Source of the DNA: Kiloniella litopenaei
GTDB lineage: Bacteria; Pseudomonadota; Alphaproteobacteria; Kiloniellales; Kiloniellaceae
Assembly (NCBI RefSeq): GCF_000982415.1
Contig: NZ_LANI01000003.1
Coordinates: 62,001-126,000, forward strand
DNA length: 64,000 bases
Reading direction: 5' to 3'
Below the pieces are notes generated by a model. That model saw only the letters and a program-made list of their open reading frames with translations, did no database searches and was not told the DNA's origin. Each line of letters begins with the position of its first letter. Position 1 is the stretch's first letter. Both the position numbers and the translations under genes were made by a program. This document shows, one piece after another, positions 1 to 7,898 of the stretch.

Positions 1-28
1 GATTGTTTTGCTCATGGCGGCAAGCTGA
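1..28 (+). CDS. 3' end of an upstream gene, product unknown
   Basis: The frame starting at base 2 stays open and ends in TGA at 26-28, which overlaps the moeA ATG at 28-30 (TGATG junction). Only eight codons (IVLLMAAS) are visible, too few to identify the product. The translational-coupling arrangement suggests another molybdenum-cofactor gene upstream, but that is inference from position only. Confidence 0.35.
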
Positions 29-1242
29 TGACAACAGCCGAAGCACTCACCCTGTTAGAAAACAAGCTTCGGTGTATCACAAGTACAGAAATCATCTCTG
101 TTCAGGATGCATTAGGCAGAGTATTGTCCGAAGACGTGATGTCGCCTTGTAACGTTCCACCACACGACAATTCCGCTGTTGATGGCTATGCAGTATATTT
201 TGATGACTTAAACAAGACATCAGTAACCACACTGCCGATTAGTGACCGAATTACCGCCGGAAGCCATGTTCCGGGAACTCTAGACAAAGGCACCGCTGCC
301 CGAATTTTCACAGGCGCCCCCATGCCCTTAGGCGCTGATACGGTATTGATGCAGGAAGATTGCACCCTAGTGGAAACGAATAAAGTTTCTATTCCTGTGG
401 GCATTAAATTGGGTTCAAACAGGCGTTTTGCTGGTGAAGATGTTGAACAAGGCTCTGTTATTTTTCGTGCTGGCCGCAGAGTTCGACCGCAGGATCTGGG
501 GCTGATTTCCGCGATTGGGATTTCAAAAATCAGCGTTCAAAAATCCCTTCGTGTTGCCTTTTTTTCTACCGGAGATGAGCTCAGAAACCCTGGAACACCC
601 CTCGAAAGCGGTCAGGTCTATGATTCCAATCGCTATACAATAAATGGTTTATTAAAAAATCTGGGCTGTAACGTAACAGACTTGGGCATTCTACCTGATA
701 AACCAGACCTTATTCACAAGGCACTGGAAAGCACTATCAACAGGTTTGATCTGGTCCTGACATCTGGTGGCGTATCTGTTGGTGAAGAAGACCATGTAAA
801 ACAAGTTGTTGAATCTCTGGGTTCGCTCCACGCATGGCGGCTTGCTATCAAACCCGGCAGGCCCGTTGCTCTGGGCCAGATCGGCTCTACTGCATTTGTC
901 GGGCTACCCGGTAATCCTGTCGCCGTTATTGTCACTTTCGCAAACTTTGTTCGGCCCCTGATAAATTTACTGTCTGGTGCGGAAAATGTAACACCGAAAA
1001 CCTTCCCTGTTGTGGCAGCCTTTGCACATAAAAAGAAGAAAGATCGCAGAGAATGGGTTCGCGTTCATCTGAGAGAAAGCCTTGACGGTCAGTGGGAAGC
1101 GCATAAATATTCCAAGGAGGGAGCTGGTGTTCTCTCGTCAGTGTGCCACTCTGATGGCTTCGCCGTTCTGAATGAAGACCTTTTATCTGTCCACCCCGGG
1201 GACACCATTTCCTATCTGCCTTTCAACGAGATTGCTTTATGA
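28..1242 (+). CDS. moeA: Molybdopterin molybdenumtransferase MoeA
   Basis: This enzyme inserts molybdate into adenylylated molybdopterin in the last step of molybdenum cofactor synthesis, in the cytoplasm. The protein is 404 residues, the usual MoeA length. An N-terminal MoeA domain (with DNSAVDGYA near residues 48-56) is followed by the MoCF-binding fold with GGVSVGEED at 246-254 and GLPGNPVAV near 292-300, both family signatures. The C-terminal MoeA domain IV ends the protein. The ATG overlaps the stop of the preceding frame, and the gene overlaps moaD by four bases (ATGA), so moeA, moaD and moaE very likely form one transcript. No anomaly was seen. Confidence 0.96.
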   Translation: MTTAEALTLLENKLRCITSTEIISVQDALGRVLSEDVMSPCNVPPHDNSAVDGYAVYFDDLNKTSVTTLPISDRITAGSHVPGTLDKGTAARIFTGAPMPLGADTVLMQEDCTLVETNKVSIPVGIKLGSNRRFAGEDVEQGSVIFRAGRRVRPQDLGLISAIGISKISVQKSLRVAFFSTGDELRNPGTPLESGQVYDSNRYTINGLLKNLGCNVTDLGILPDKPDLIHKALESTINRFDLVLTSGGVSVGEEDHVKQVVESLGSLHAWRLAIKPGRPVALGQIGSTAFVGLPGNPVAVIVTFANFVRPLINLLSGAENVTPKTFPVVAAFAHKKKKDRREWVRVHLRESLDGQWEAHKYSKEGAGVLSSVCHSDGFAVLNEDLLSVHPGDTISYLPFNEIAL

Positions 1243-1490
1243 AAATTCTCTATTTTGCATGGTTACGAACAACAATTGGCAAATCTTCCGAAGATATTTC
1301 GCCCCCAGAGGCCGTGCATACTGTGAGTGATCTTCTGAATTGGCTTCCCTCGCTTGGCGAGAACTACAGTTCTGCCCTTGAAAAGCGAGACCTGCTTCGG
1401 ATCGCCATAAATCAGGAATACGCCGATCTTGACCAGAAAATCAAACCAGGGGACGAAATAGCTATCTTCCCCCCTGTAACAGGCGGTTGA
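1239..1490 (+). CDS. moaD: Molybdopterin synthase sulfur carrier subunit MoaD
   Basis: This is the small ubiquitin-like subunit of molybdopterin synthase. Its C-terminal Gly-Gly is thiocarboxylated and donates sulfur to precursor Z. The 83-residue product ends in PPVTGG, with the diglycine exactly at the C terminus as the function requires. It overlaps moeA by ATGA and is followed after one base by moaE, its catalytic partner, so the two subunits are made from one message. Length and ending make the call secure. Confidence 0.95.
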   Translation: MKILYFAWLRTTIGKSSEDISPPEAVHTVSDLLNWLPSLGENYSSALEKRDLLRIAINQEYADLDQKIKPGDEIAIFPPVTGG

Positions 1491-1491
1491 C

Positions 1492-1944
1492 ATGATCAGG
1501 GTACAAGAAAAAGATTTTGATGTGGGGCAGGAAATTAGAAATCTGACCCTAGGGAATCATGCTATCGGCGGGGTTGCTTCATTCCTTGGCCTAGTAAGGG
1601 ACATTGCCAGTGAGGAAGAAATTTCGGCAATGACCCTTGAACACTATCCCGGCATGACAGAAAAGATGCTTGCAGAAATAGAAGCCGAAGCCAATCGCCG
1701 TTGGGAACTGGATGCCAGCCTGATTATTCATCGTTATGGTCGAATGGAGCCAGGTGAGCAAATAGTACTGGTCATTACCTGTAGCAAGCATCGTAAGGCA
1801 GCTTTTGAAAGCTGCGAATTTCTGATGGATTACCTAAAGACCAAGGCCCCCTTCTGGAAGTTGGAAGAAACACCCGAGGGAGGGAAATGGGTTGATGCAC
1901 GTGATAGTGACGATACCGCCGCATCACGCTGGATAGAAAAATAA
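1492..1944 (+). CDS. moaE: Molybdopterin synthase catalytic subunit MoaE
   Basis: This is the large catalytic subunit that, with MoaD, converts cyclic pyranopterin monophosphate to molybdopterin. The product is 150 residues, the normal length. It carries the conserved SKHRKAAF stretch at about 98-105 and YLKTKAPFWK at 114-123, whose lysines form the active site and the covalent contact to MoaD in the family. It is the last gene of the moeA-moaD-moaE run and is followed within about 20 bases by a strong terminator hairpin. The typical N-terminal start follows the moaD stop directly. Confidence 0.96.
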   Translation: MIRVQEKDFDVGQEIRNLTLGNHAIGGVASFLGLVRDIASEEEISAMTLEHYPGMTEKMLAEIEAEANRRWELDASLIIHRYGRMEPGEQIVLVITCSKHRKAAFESCEFLMDYLKTKAPFWKLEETPEGGKWVDARDSDDTAASRWIEK

Positions 1945-1965
1945 ATTAATAAAATTATAAAAAAA

Positions 1966-1998
1966 AATAGCGCCCTGTCGGTTAAACAAGGCGCTATT
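1966..1998. terminator. Bidirectional terminator between moaE and ilvE
   Basis: A perfect 9-bp stem, AATAGCGCC (1966-1974) paired with GGCGCTATT (1990-1998), has a 15-base loop and is preceded by a run of As. It sits between the convergent genes moaE and ilvE and can serve both strands, better for the minus strand because of the A tract. Confidence 0.85.
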
Positions 1999-2078
1999 CT
2001 TGTTGCAAATTTTACTTTCTTTGTATCAGCCAAAGGAGTGTTCAGAATATCGTCCCAGAATCTTATGCTGTGGGAAAC

Positions 2079-2960
2079 TTAAGCTGTGGGTTGGCGAACA
2101 AGCTCGTCATAGGCCAGTAAAAGGTCTTTTGTTATATCCCCCGGGGTAAATTTATAATTCCCAATTTCCGACACCGGGGTCACTTCAACCGCTGTACCTG
2201 TTAAAAACACTTCCTGCGTATTTGACAATTCTTCGGGCATAATAGCCCTTTCAATCACCTCATACCCTTTTTGCTTTGCCAGATCGATAATTGTACGACG
2301 GGTTATTCCATCAAGAAAACAATCGGGTGTTGGCGTATGTATTTTGCCATCCTGAACCAGGAAAACGTTTGCCCCCGTCGCCTCTGCGATCTGCCCCCGG
2401 TAATCAAGCATCAACGCGTCATTGTAACCTTTTGCCTCGGCAGCGTGTTTGGAAAGGGTTGCGATCATATACAATCCTGCAGCTTTGGAATGAACCGGAG
2501 CCGTGCTTGGATCAGGACGACGCCACTCTGCAAAGTCCAGCCGGATACCTTTCAATCGATCTTCCGGTGAGAAGTAAGACGGCCATTCCCAAGCAGCAAT
2601 CGCAACATGTATACGTGATTTTTGGGCGGAAACCGCCATCATTTCACTTCCGCGCCATGCAACTGGCCGCAAATAACCATCAACAATACCATTGGCATCC
2701 ATCACCTCTTGCGCAGCCAGGTGTAGTTCATCAATCGTATAGGGAATATCAAAACCAAGTAGTTTTCCGGAACTGATCAAACGCTCGTGATGTTCCTGTC
2801 TCTTGAAGATCCGGCCATTGTAAGAACGCTCACCCTCAAAGACGCTACTGCCATAATGAAGACCATGACTAAGAATATGAACCTTAGCATCCCGCCAAGG
2901 TATTATTTCACCGTTGTACCAGATAGAACCGTCGCGATCATCAAATGGAAGCATAGTCAT
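2079..2960 (-). CDS. ilvE: Branched-chain amino acid aminotransferase
   Basis: This fold-type IV PLP enzyme transfers the amino group between glutamate and the keto acids of Leu, Ile and Val. The 293-residue product has the expected PLP lysine at K159 in HSKAAG, the N-terminal WYNGEIIPW, and the HGLHYGSSVFEGERSY block at about 32-47. The EATGANVF segment near 193-200 is the usual cofactor-binding region. It is transcribed alone toward the moaE terminator and divergently from a MarR gene; the 180-base gap between them holds a 20-base-period direct repeat. The assignment to IlvE rather than D-amino-acid transaminase rests on length and these motifs. Confidence 0.93.
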   Translation of the reverse strand: MTMLPFDDRDGSIWYNGEIIPWRDAKVHILSHGLHYGSSVFEGERSYNGRIFKRQEHHERLISSGKLLGFDIPYTIDELHLAAQEVMDANGIVDGYLRPVAWRGSEMMAVSAQKSRIHVAIAAWEWPSYFSPEDRLKGIRLDFAEWRRPDPSTAPVHSKAAGLYMIATLSKHAAEAKGYNDALMLDYRGQIAEATGANVFLVQDGKIHTPTPDCFLDGITRRTIIDLAKQKGYEVIERAIMPEELSNTQEVFLTGTAVEVTPVSEIGNYKFTPGDITKDLLLAYDELVRQPTA

Positions 2961-3006
2961 AGCTTTCGTGTTAAAGGTGGTATAGAGTTCATTTTTTACG
3001 TATCTT

Positions 3007-3043
3007 TCATTGGCTTAACCACAGCATCATTGGATGAACCACA
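3007..3043. repeat. Direct repeat, period 20, between ilvE and marR
   Basis: Two 17-base copies read TCATTGGCTTAACCACA (3007-3023) and TCATTGGATGAACCACA (3027-3043), differing at three central positions. They lie 20 bases apart, about two helical turns, in the divergent ilvE/marR control region. This is a candidate tandem regulator site. Confidence 0.5.
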
Positions 3044-3142
3044 AAAAGAACAGTAACTTAATTACAAAATACAGTGAATAATTGATATCTTCATTTATTC
3101 ATAAGTAAAAACAGATAATACTAATCTAATAGATAAGTCAAC

Positions 3143-3649
3143 ATGACTGACATAAAATCCGGACCTAATCCTCTTTTCCTTCGAACAGACGAAATCATGC
3201 AAGCAATTGAATTGCTGTTTTTTGCATACAGAGATTTCACCGGAGAACCCGACGAATTACTGGCTGAATATGGCTTTGGGCGTGCTCATCACAGGGTAAT
3301 TCATTTTGTCGGACGGCACCCCGGCATGACAGTCAGCGACCTGTTATCGATTCTTCAAATCACCAAACAGTCCTTATCACGGGTTCTTTCGCAATTGGTG
3401 ACCGAAGGTTTTATCAAACAAACCCCCGGTGAAGTTGATCGACGACAGCGCTTGTTAGAATTGACAGAAAAAGGGGCTGAGCTTGATGAGAAACTTTTTA
3501 ATGTCCAACGGCAAAGGATTGTGAAAGCCTATAAAGAATCCGGGGCAGAAGCTGTTGCCGGTTTCAGATCAGTTCTCATGAATATGATGGATGAAAACGA
3601 CCGTACCCGCTTCACTCAAAAAAACACGCTTCCAACACCTCGACGTTAA
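3143..3649 (+). CDS. MarR-family transcriptional regulator (PetP-like)
   Basis: A winged-helix regulator of 168 residues. The core DNA-binding region runs from about residue 50 to 120, with the recognition helix in LQITKQSLSRVLSQLVTEGF followed by the wing region EVDRRQRLLELTEKG. Helices at both ends would dimerise. It sits immediately upstream of an OmpR-type response regulator, the arrangement of petP-petR in Rhodobacter and relatives, where PetP is a MarR-family protein. The petABC operon lies about 16 kb away in this window. Whether it regulates ilvE, the kinase operon or itself cannot be told from sequence. Confidence 0.88.
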   Translation: MTDIKSGPNPLFLRTDEIMQAIELLFFAYRDFTGEPDELLAEYGFGRAHHRVIHFVGRHPGMTVSDLLSILQITKQSLSRVLSQLVTEGFIKQTPGEVDRRQRLLELTEKGAELDEKLFNVQRQRIVKAYKESGAEAVAGFRSVLMNMMDENDRTRFTQKNTLPTPRR

Positions 3650-3746
3650 GAGATTATCACAGCTAATTTTTGACAGCCGCACCTCAATTAAGCCCCGTGA
3701 ATAATTAAGACCTGTGAATACAAATCCGACACGCTATACTATAAAC

Positions 3747-4442
3747 ATGAATGATTTTAACCCACATTTATTGGTCGTAGACGATGATACTCGGCTCCGT
3801 GAACTCCTACAGAAGTTTTTAACGGATCAAGGTTTTATGGTCACGGCGGCCTCTAGTGCAGAAGAAGCTAGATCAAAACTGGCATCTTTATCTTTCGACC
3901 TGTTGATTCTTGATATCATGATGCCCGGCGAAAGTGGATTAGAGCTTACAAAATCCCTCAGGGAAAAGGATGATGTTCCCATACTTTTGTTGACAGCAAT
4001 GGGGGAAACAAATGACCGGATCAGTGGGCTGGAGGTCGGTGCAGATGACTATCTTTCCAAACCCTTTGAACCACGGGAACTTGTTCTGCGTATCAATGCG
4101 ATTTTAAAGCGGATACAAACAACAACTCCTGTTACTGAACTCTCAACAGAGAATGTTATTTTTGGATCTTTCAGATTTGACGTACGTAAATCGCAGCTTT
4201 GGAATAACGACGAATACATACATCTGACCGACGTTGAGGCAGCTCTTTTAAAAACTCTGGCCCAGCAAGCAGGAACCGCGGTGGGACGGGATGACTTGAT
4301 AGATAGTGGATCTGAACTCGCCAATACACGTAGTGTCGATGTTCAGGTTACCAGATTACGACGGAAAATTGAACAAGATCCCAAATATCCAAGATTCCTT
4401 CAAACGATCCGCGGCGTCGGATACATCTTGAAAACAGATTAA
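3747..4442 (+). CDS. OmpR-family response regulator (PetR-like)
   Basis: A two-domain response regulator. The receiver domain has the acidic pair DDD near residues 11-13, the phospho-acceptor D56 in LILDIMMPGESG, the T/S of LLLTAMG and the KPF lysine. The C-terminal winged helix includes VDVQVTRLRRKIEQDP. The start is taken at ATG 3747, where the conserved receiver begins (231 residues). An in-frame GTG at 3714 would add 11 unconserved residues, and neither start has a clear Shine-Dalgarno. The stop abuts the kinase ATG without a gap. It resembles PetR of photosynthetic alphaproteobacteria, but orthology is inferred from neighbours and similarity only. Confidence 0.9.
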   Translation: MNDFNPHLLVVDDDTRLRELLQKFLTDQGFMVTAASSAEEARSKLASLSFDLLILDIMMPGESGLELTKSLREKDDVPILLLTAMGETNDRISGLEVGADDYLSKPFEPRELVLRINAILKRIQTTTPVTELSTENVIFGSFRFDVRKSQLWNNDEYIHLTDVEAALLKTLAQQAGTAVGRDDLIDSGSELANTRSVDVQVTRLRRKIEQDPKYPRFLQTIRGVGYILKTD

Positions 4443-5855
4443 ATGACCAGCACCCCAGCCAAAGAATCATATCTGGATGAAGAAGATATCCTTCCTAAAA
4501 AGAAGAAACGCCCTTTCTTTTTAAAGCGATACCTTCCTAAATCCCTTCTGGGGCGTTCTTTAATTATTATTATCACCCCTCTTTTACTGGTACAGGCTAT
4601 CTCGGTCTGGGTGTTTTATGATCGTCACTACGAAACCGTAACAAAACGCCTGGCCCAAGGCATTGCAGGTGACATCGCCACCTCAATCCTTCTATTACAA
4701 GAAGCAGAAACCCCCTTTGACAAAGCAAACATTTTTCAGTTGATGCAAAAGACTGCGGGATTATCGCTTACCCTGCATCAAGGGATTGAGCTACCCCCTG
4801 TGAACTGGGAACCTGGTTGGTCAGTATTGGAACGCCGACTTGATCAGGCGATCCATGATCAACTGCTCAAAAACCTGAACGAAAACTATCGCTACGACAT
4901 AGATACAACCAGTCTGGTTGATCAGGTTAAAATACAAATCGAGCTGGAAAATGCTGTTTTATTGGTTCTGGTTCCCAGTAAGCGCCTTTTTACCTCAACG
5001 ACTTATCTCGTTATTCTTTGGATGGTTGGTTCATCCGTTATTACCTTTGGCGTTGCGGTAATCTTTATGCGCAATCAGGTTCGTCCGATTCAACGATTAG
5101 CCCGAGCCGCAGAGAGCTTCGGTAAAGGTCGGGATGTAAAAGGTTTCAAACCCGAAGGTGCAACAGAAGTCAGACAAGCATCTGGCGCTTTCATTCGGAT
5201 GAGATCTCGGATCAAAAGACAGGTCGAACATCGCATGGCAATGCTTGCTGGGGTTAGCCATGACTTAAGAACCCCACTCACACGGATGAAACTGCAACTG
5301 GCCATGTCAGGACAGTCAGAAGAAACCAAAGACCTTCAAACCGACGTCGCTGAAATGGAAAAGATGATCGAAGGTTACCTTGCCTTTGCACGGGGAGAAG
5401 GACACGAACAAACCGCATCATGTAATGTATCTGCCCTTATGAAAACATTGATGCAACAGTTGAGCTTTAACAACAACCCCATCGATCTACATATTGAACA
5501 GGAAATAAATATACAGCTTCGCCAGGAAAACTTTAAACGTGCGATCAGCAACCTTGTTACAAATGCACAGCGATATGGTAGCCACGTGATGGTCTGCGTT
5601 AGAAAAAAATCAAAAGATGCTGACGAGCTACTGGAAATAACAATTGACGATGATGGGCCAGGAATTCCAGAAGAACACCGAAAGGATGTCCTAAAGCCAT
5701 TCTTTCGCCTGGAACAGTCCCGAAATCAGGCAACAGGCGGCGTTGGACTAGGTCTTTCAATCGCCAATGATATTATCAGTAATCATGGCGGTGATCTTTC
5801 ATTGGAAGATGCCCCCGGTGGCGGTCTACGGGCCAGAATTTCTCTCCCATTCTAG
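4443..5855 (+). CDS. EnvZ-type sensor histidine kinase
   Basis: The membrane sensor partner of the preceding response regulator; the two genes abut. The 470-residue protein has an N-terminal basic cytoplasmic stretch, a first membrane helix near 35-57 (LIIIITPLLLVQAISVWVFY), a periplasmic sensor of about 130 residues, a second helix near 186-206 and a HAMP linker. The HisKA box follows with H273 in VSHDLRTPL, then an HATPase domain with NLVTNAQRYG (N box), DDDGPGIP (G1) and GGVGLGLSIA (G2). The architecture is that of EnvZ. The input signal is unknown. It is the last gene of the MarR-RR-HK run. Confidence 0.92.
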   Translation: MTSTPAKESYLDEEDILPKKKKRPFFLKRYLPKSLLGRSLIIIITPLLLVQAISVWVFYDRHYETVTKRLAQGIAGDIATSILLLQEAETPFDKANIFQLMQKTAGLSLTLHQGIELPPVNWEPGWSVLERRLDQAIHDQLLKNLNENYRYDIDTTSLVDQVKIQIELENAVLLVLVPSKRLFTSTTYLVILWMVGSSVITFGVAVIFMRNQVRPIQRLARAAESFGKGRDVKGFKPEGATEVRQASGAFIRMRSRIKRQVEHRMAMLAGVSHDLRTPLTRMKLQLAMSGQSEETKDLQTDVAEMEKMIEGYLAFARGEGHEQTASCNVSALMKTLMQQLSFNNNPIDLHIEQEINIQLRQENFKRAISNLVTNAQRYGSHVMVCVRKKSKDADELLEITIDDDGPGIPEEHRKDVLKPFFRLEQSRNQATGGVGLGLSIANDIISNHGGDLSLEDAPGGGLRARISLPF

Positions 5856-5893
5856 CTTTTTTCTCTGCCCACGCTTTCTTGTAACCACGCAAC

Positions 5894-6235
5894 TTAATGC
5901 ATTCTGCTACCGTTAGGCACTTTGAAATCAGGGGATAGCAAAACGATGCCGTCTTTATCATCAGATGCACCCAAAACAAGAATCTCAGACATGAACTTGC
6001 CAATTTGGCGTGGCGGAAAGTTCACAACAGCCATTACCTGACGCCCAATGAGTGTTTCTGGCGTGTAGTGATCTGTAATTTGAGCAGACGATTTACGGAC
6101 CCCAATATCACCACCAAAATCCACCCAAAGTTTAATTGCCGGACGACGAGCTTCGGGATAAGGCTGTGCATCAACCACGGTTCCAGCCCTGATATCCACC
6201 TTCAGAAAATCATCAAACGTCAACTCATCACTCAT
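5894..6235 (-). CDS. csaA: CsaA-like tRNA-binding domain protein
   Basis: A 113-residue stand-alone OB-fold tRNA-binding domain (Trbp111/CsaA type). The conserved start FLKVDIRAGTV, the central RKSSAQITDHYTPE segment and VMAVVNFPPRQIG plus SEILVLGA are the family landmarks. CsaA proteins have chaperone-like activity linked to protein export in Bacillus; the role in alphaproteobacteria is less clear. The gene lies downstream of a TetR gene on the same strand. Its Shine-Dalgarno sits inside an AU-rich hairpin, annotated separately, which may control translation. The convergent end with the sensor kinase leaves only 38 bases. Confidence 0.9.
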   Translation of the reverse strand: MSDELTFDDFLKVDIRAGTVVDAQPYPEARRPAIKLWVDFGGDIGVRKSSAQITDHYTPETLIGRQVMAVVNFPPRQIGKFMSEILVLGASDDKDGIVLLSPDFKVPNGSRMH

Positions 6236-6241
6236 AAAGCT

Positions 6242-6268
6242 TATTCCCTCTATAAATAGAGAGGAATA
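6242..6268 (-). promoter_or_regulatory. Hairpin covering the csaA Shine-Dalgarno
   Basis: On the csaA message, UAUUCC pairs with GGAAUA (6242-6247 with 6263-6268) and CUCUAU with AUAGAG (6248-6253 with 6256-6261), with one bulged base at 6262. The ribosome binding site AGAGGGA is the 3' arm, ten bases before the ATG at 6235. The stem is AU-rich, so it could melt with temperature. Function as an RNA thermometer is a hypothesis. Confidence 0.5.
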
Positions 6269-6319
6269 ATTATACGCAACTCATTGAAAAGCAAGACAGG
6301 TAGAACAAAACAAAGCAGG

Positions 6320-6937
6320 TTAAGCCGCTTTTTTCCGAATTGATCTCGCTCGGGTGTTTGAACAACGTCTTGCTATTGTATCCAAACGCCCAAGCACCTT
6401 ATCCAGCTTAGCCATTGTCTTGGATAAATCTTCGCTGCCATCATGCAGCCAGGTTTGTAGGGCTGCAAGATACGCAAGGGAAAAGGCTTTTGTCCGGATA
6501 ATTCCCCGCATTCCAGATGTTGATATACCCGCAGTTTCCAACATCAAAGGCATCGACCGTCTTAAGTTACAAAAGAACAACAAGGCGGAAACAGGGTCCC
6601 GTCGACTATCTTTGACAACAGCCTTAATTCCCTCTTTATAGGGCGTAAGTGCATCAAATCTGTTCATACAGATTTCAAACAACCTGTCTTTTGCGGGTTG
6701 GTTAAGAGAGTCATTATCATATTCCCCGAGAACACCTTGATCAGCCTGTTCGGATATGAAGCACAATATACTATTCTTGGAAGGGAAAATCTGGTGCAAT
6801 TCGGATAATGATACTTTTGAAGCTTCGGCAATTTCAGCAAGCGACAGAGTTCCCCATCCCTGTTCGACAGCCAAAGACATGGCCGTCGATACGATATGCT
6901 GGGGTATTTCAGACTTTTTCATCACTACTCTCCCCAA
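6320..6937 (-). CDS. TetR-family transcriptional regulator
   Basis: A 205-residue protein with an N-terminal TetR-like helix-turn-helix at about residues 10-55 (IVSTAMSLAVEQGW, LSLAEIAEASKVSLSELHQIFPSKNSIL). It is followed by a helical ligand/dimerisation domain and a basic C-terminal tail (RSIRKKAA). An alternative start at the second methionine (6922) would trim five residues. It lies between proC and csaA on the same strand. The target is unknown. Some COQ9-family proteins share this N-terminal fold, but no COQ9 lipid-binding signature was recognised here. Confidence 0.85.
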   Translation of the reverse strand: MGRVVMKKSEIPQHIVSTAMSLAVEQGWGTLSLAEIAEASKVSLSELHQIFPSKNSILCFISEQADQGVLGEYDNDSLNQPAKDRLFEICMNRFDALTPYKEGIKAVVKDSRRDPVSALLFFCNLRRSMPLMLETAGISTSGMRGIIRTKAFSLAYLAALQTWLHDGSEDLSKTMAKLDKVLGRLDTIARRCSNTRARSIRKKAA

Positions 6938-7037
6938 AATGAAGATATTTCTATTATATTATTATATAAGGCAGAAAATAGAGATTAAAAGACAGTTCTA
7001 CGGTCTCAAAATGCGCCAGCTCAAGGGACTTTCCAGG

Positions 7038-7859
7038 CTAGGACAGCTCTTTACTTCTTTTGGCAGCAGCAGCAACCGCCTTGCTCATGACGGGTTGCAA
7101 ACCATCATCTGCCATCAGGACTTCTAACGCAGCTTGCGTCGTTCCATTCGGGCTGGTGACATTTACACGAAGTTGGCTAGGGCTATCATCTGAAAGTCTA
7201 AGAAGTTCTCCAGCGCCCGATACCGTTGTATCAGCCAATTTTTGTGCCAACTCTTTGGGTAACCCTGCATCAACCCCGGCCTGTGCAAGACATTCAGCCA
7301 GATAGAAGATATAGGCTGGGCCGCTGCCCGAAACACCCGTAACGGCATCAATCTGATTTTCGGCATCAAGCCATGCAGTTTCACCAACAGCAGCCATAAG
7401 ACCTTCGCAGATATCTGCCTGTGCCTGACTGACATTTTTGTTCGCATAAAGAACCGTCATCCCACGAGAAACGGCAGCTGGCGTATTCGGCATTGTGCGG
7501 ACAACGGCTGCATCAGATCCCAAATTATCTTCGAAGAAGGATATTTTTTTTCCAGCAATAACAGAAAGGAACACTGCACCTTGTTTTGCATAGGACTGAT
7601 AACTTGTAATTGTCGCATCAATCATCTGCGGTTTAACCGCAAAAAGGATATAGTCTGGCTTGAAGGCTCCATCCAGATCTTCCAGCGCTTCAACAGCCTG
7701 CACACCTTTGTCGACAAAGGGCTGCATGTAAGGTGCTTTTGCCGAGGGATCCACAATAGCAACCTGTGCTCCCTCTAAACCACGATCTAACCATCCTTGC
7801 AGCATTGCGCCGCCCATCTTGCCACAACCAACAAGCAGCAAGGTCCCATTGTTAAGCAT
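7038..7859 (-). CDS. proC: Pyrroline-5-carboxylate reductase
   Basis: Catalyses the last step of proline synthesis, NAD(P)H-dependent reduction of pyrroline-5-carboxylate. The product is 273 residues, the usual length. The Rossmann nucleotide-binding motif is at the N terminus (LLVGCGKMGGAML, about 8-20). VVRTMPNTPAAVSRGMTVL lies mid-protein, and the C-terminal signature VTGVSGSGPAYIFYLAE and VTSPNGTTQAALEVL is intact. It follows the YbjN gene on the same strand after 39 bases, a pairing common in alphaproteobacteria. Confidence 0.96.
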   Translation of the reverse strand: MLNNGTLLLVGCGKMGGAMLQGWLDRGLEGAQVAIVDPSAKAPYMQPFVDKGVQAVEALEDLDGAFKPDYILFAVKPQMIDATITSYQSYAKQGAVFLSVIAGKKISFFEDNLGSDAAVVRTMPNTPAAVSRGMTVLYANKNVSQAQADICEGLMAAVGETAWLDAENQIDAVTGVSGSGPAYIFYLAECLAQAGVDAGLPKELAQKLADTTVSGAGELLRLSDDSPSQLRVNVTSPNGTTQAALEVLMADDGLQPVMSKAVAAAAKRSKELS

Positions 7860-7898
7860 TTTTAGTGTCCTGTTTCCTAAACCTTGAGAAACAGAACT

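Noticed and set aside
2291-2776. A 161-codon plus-strand frame across ilvE
   Set aside because: It lies within ilvE, whose motifs and PLP lysine are intact; no independent start signal.
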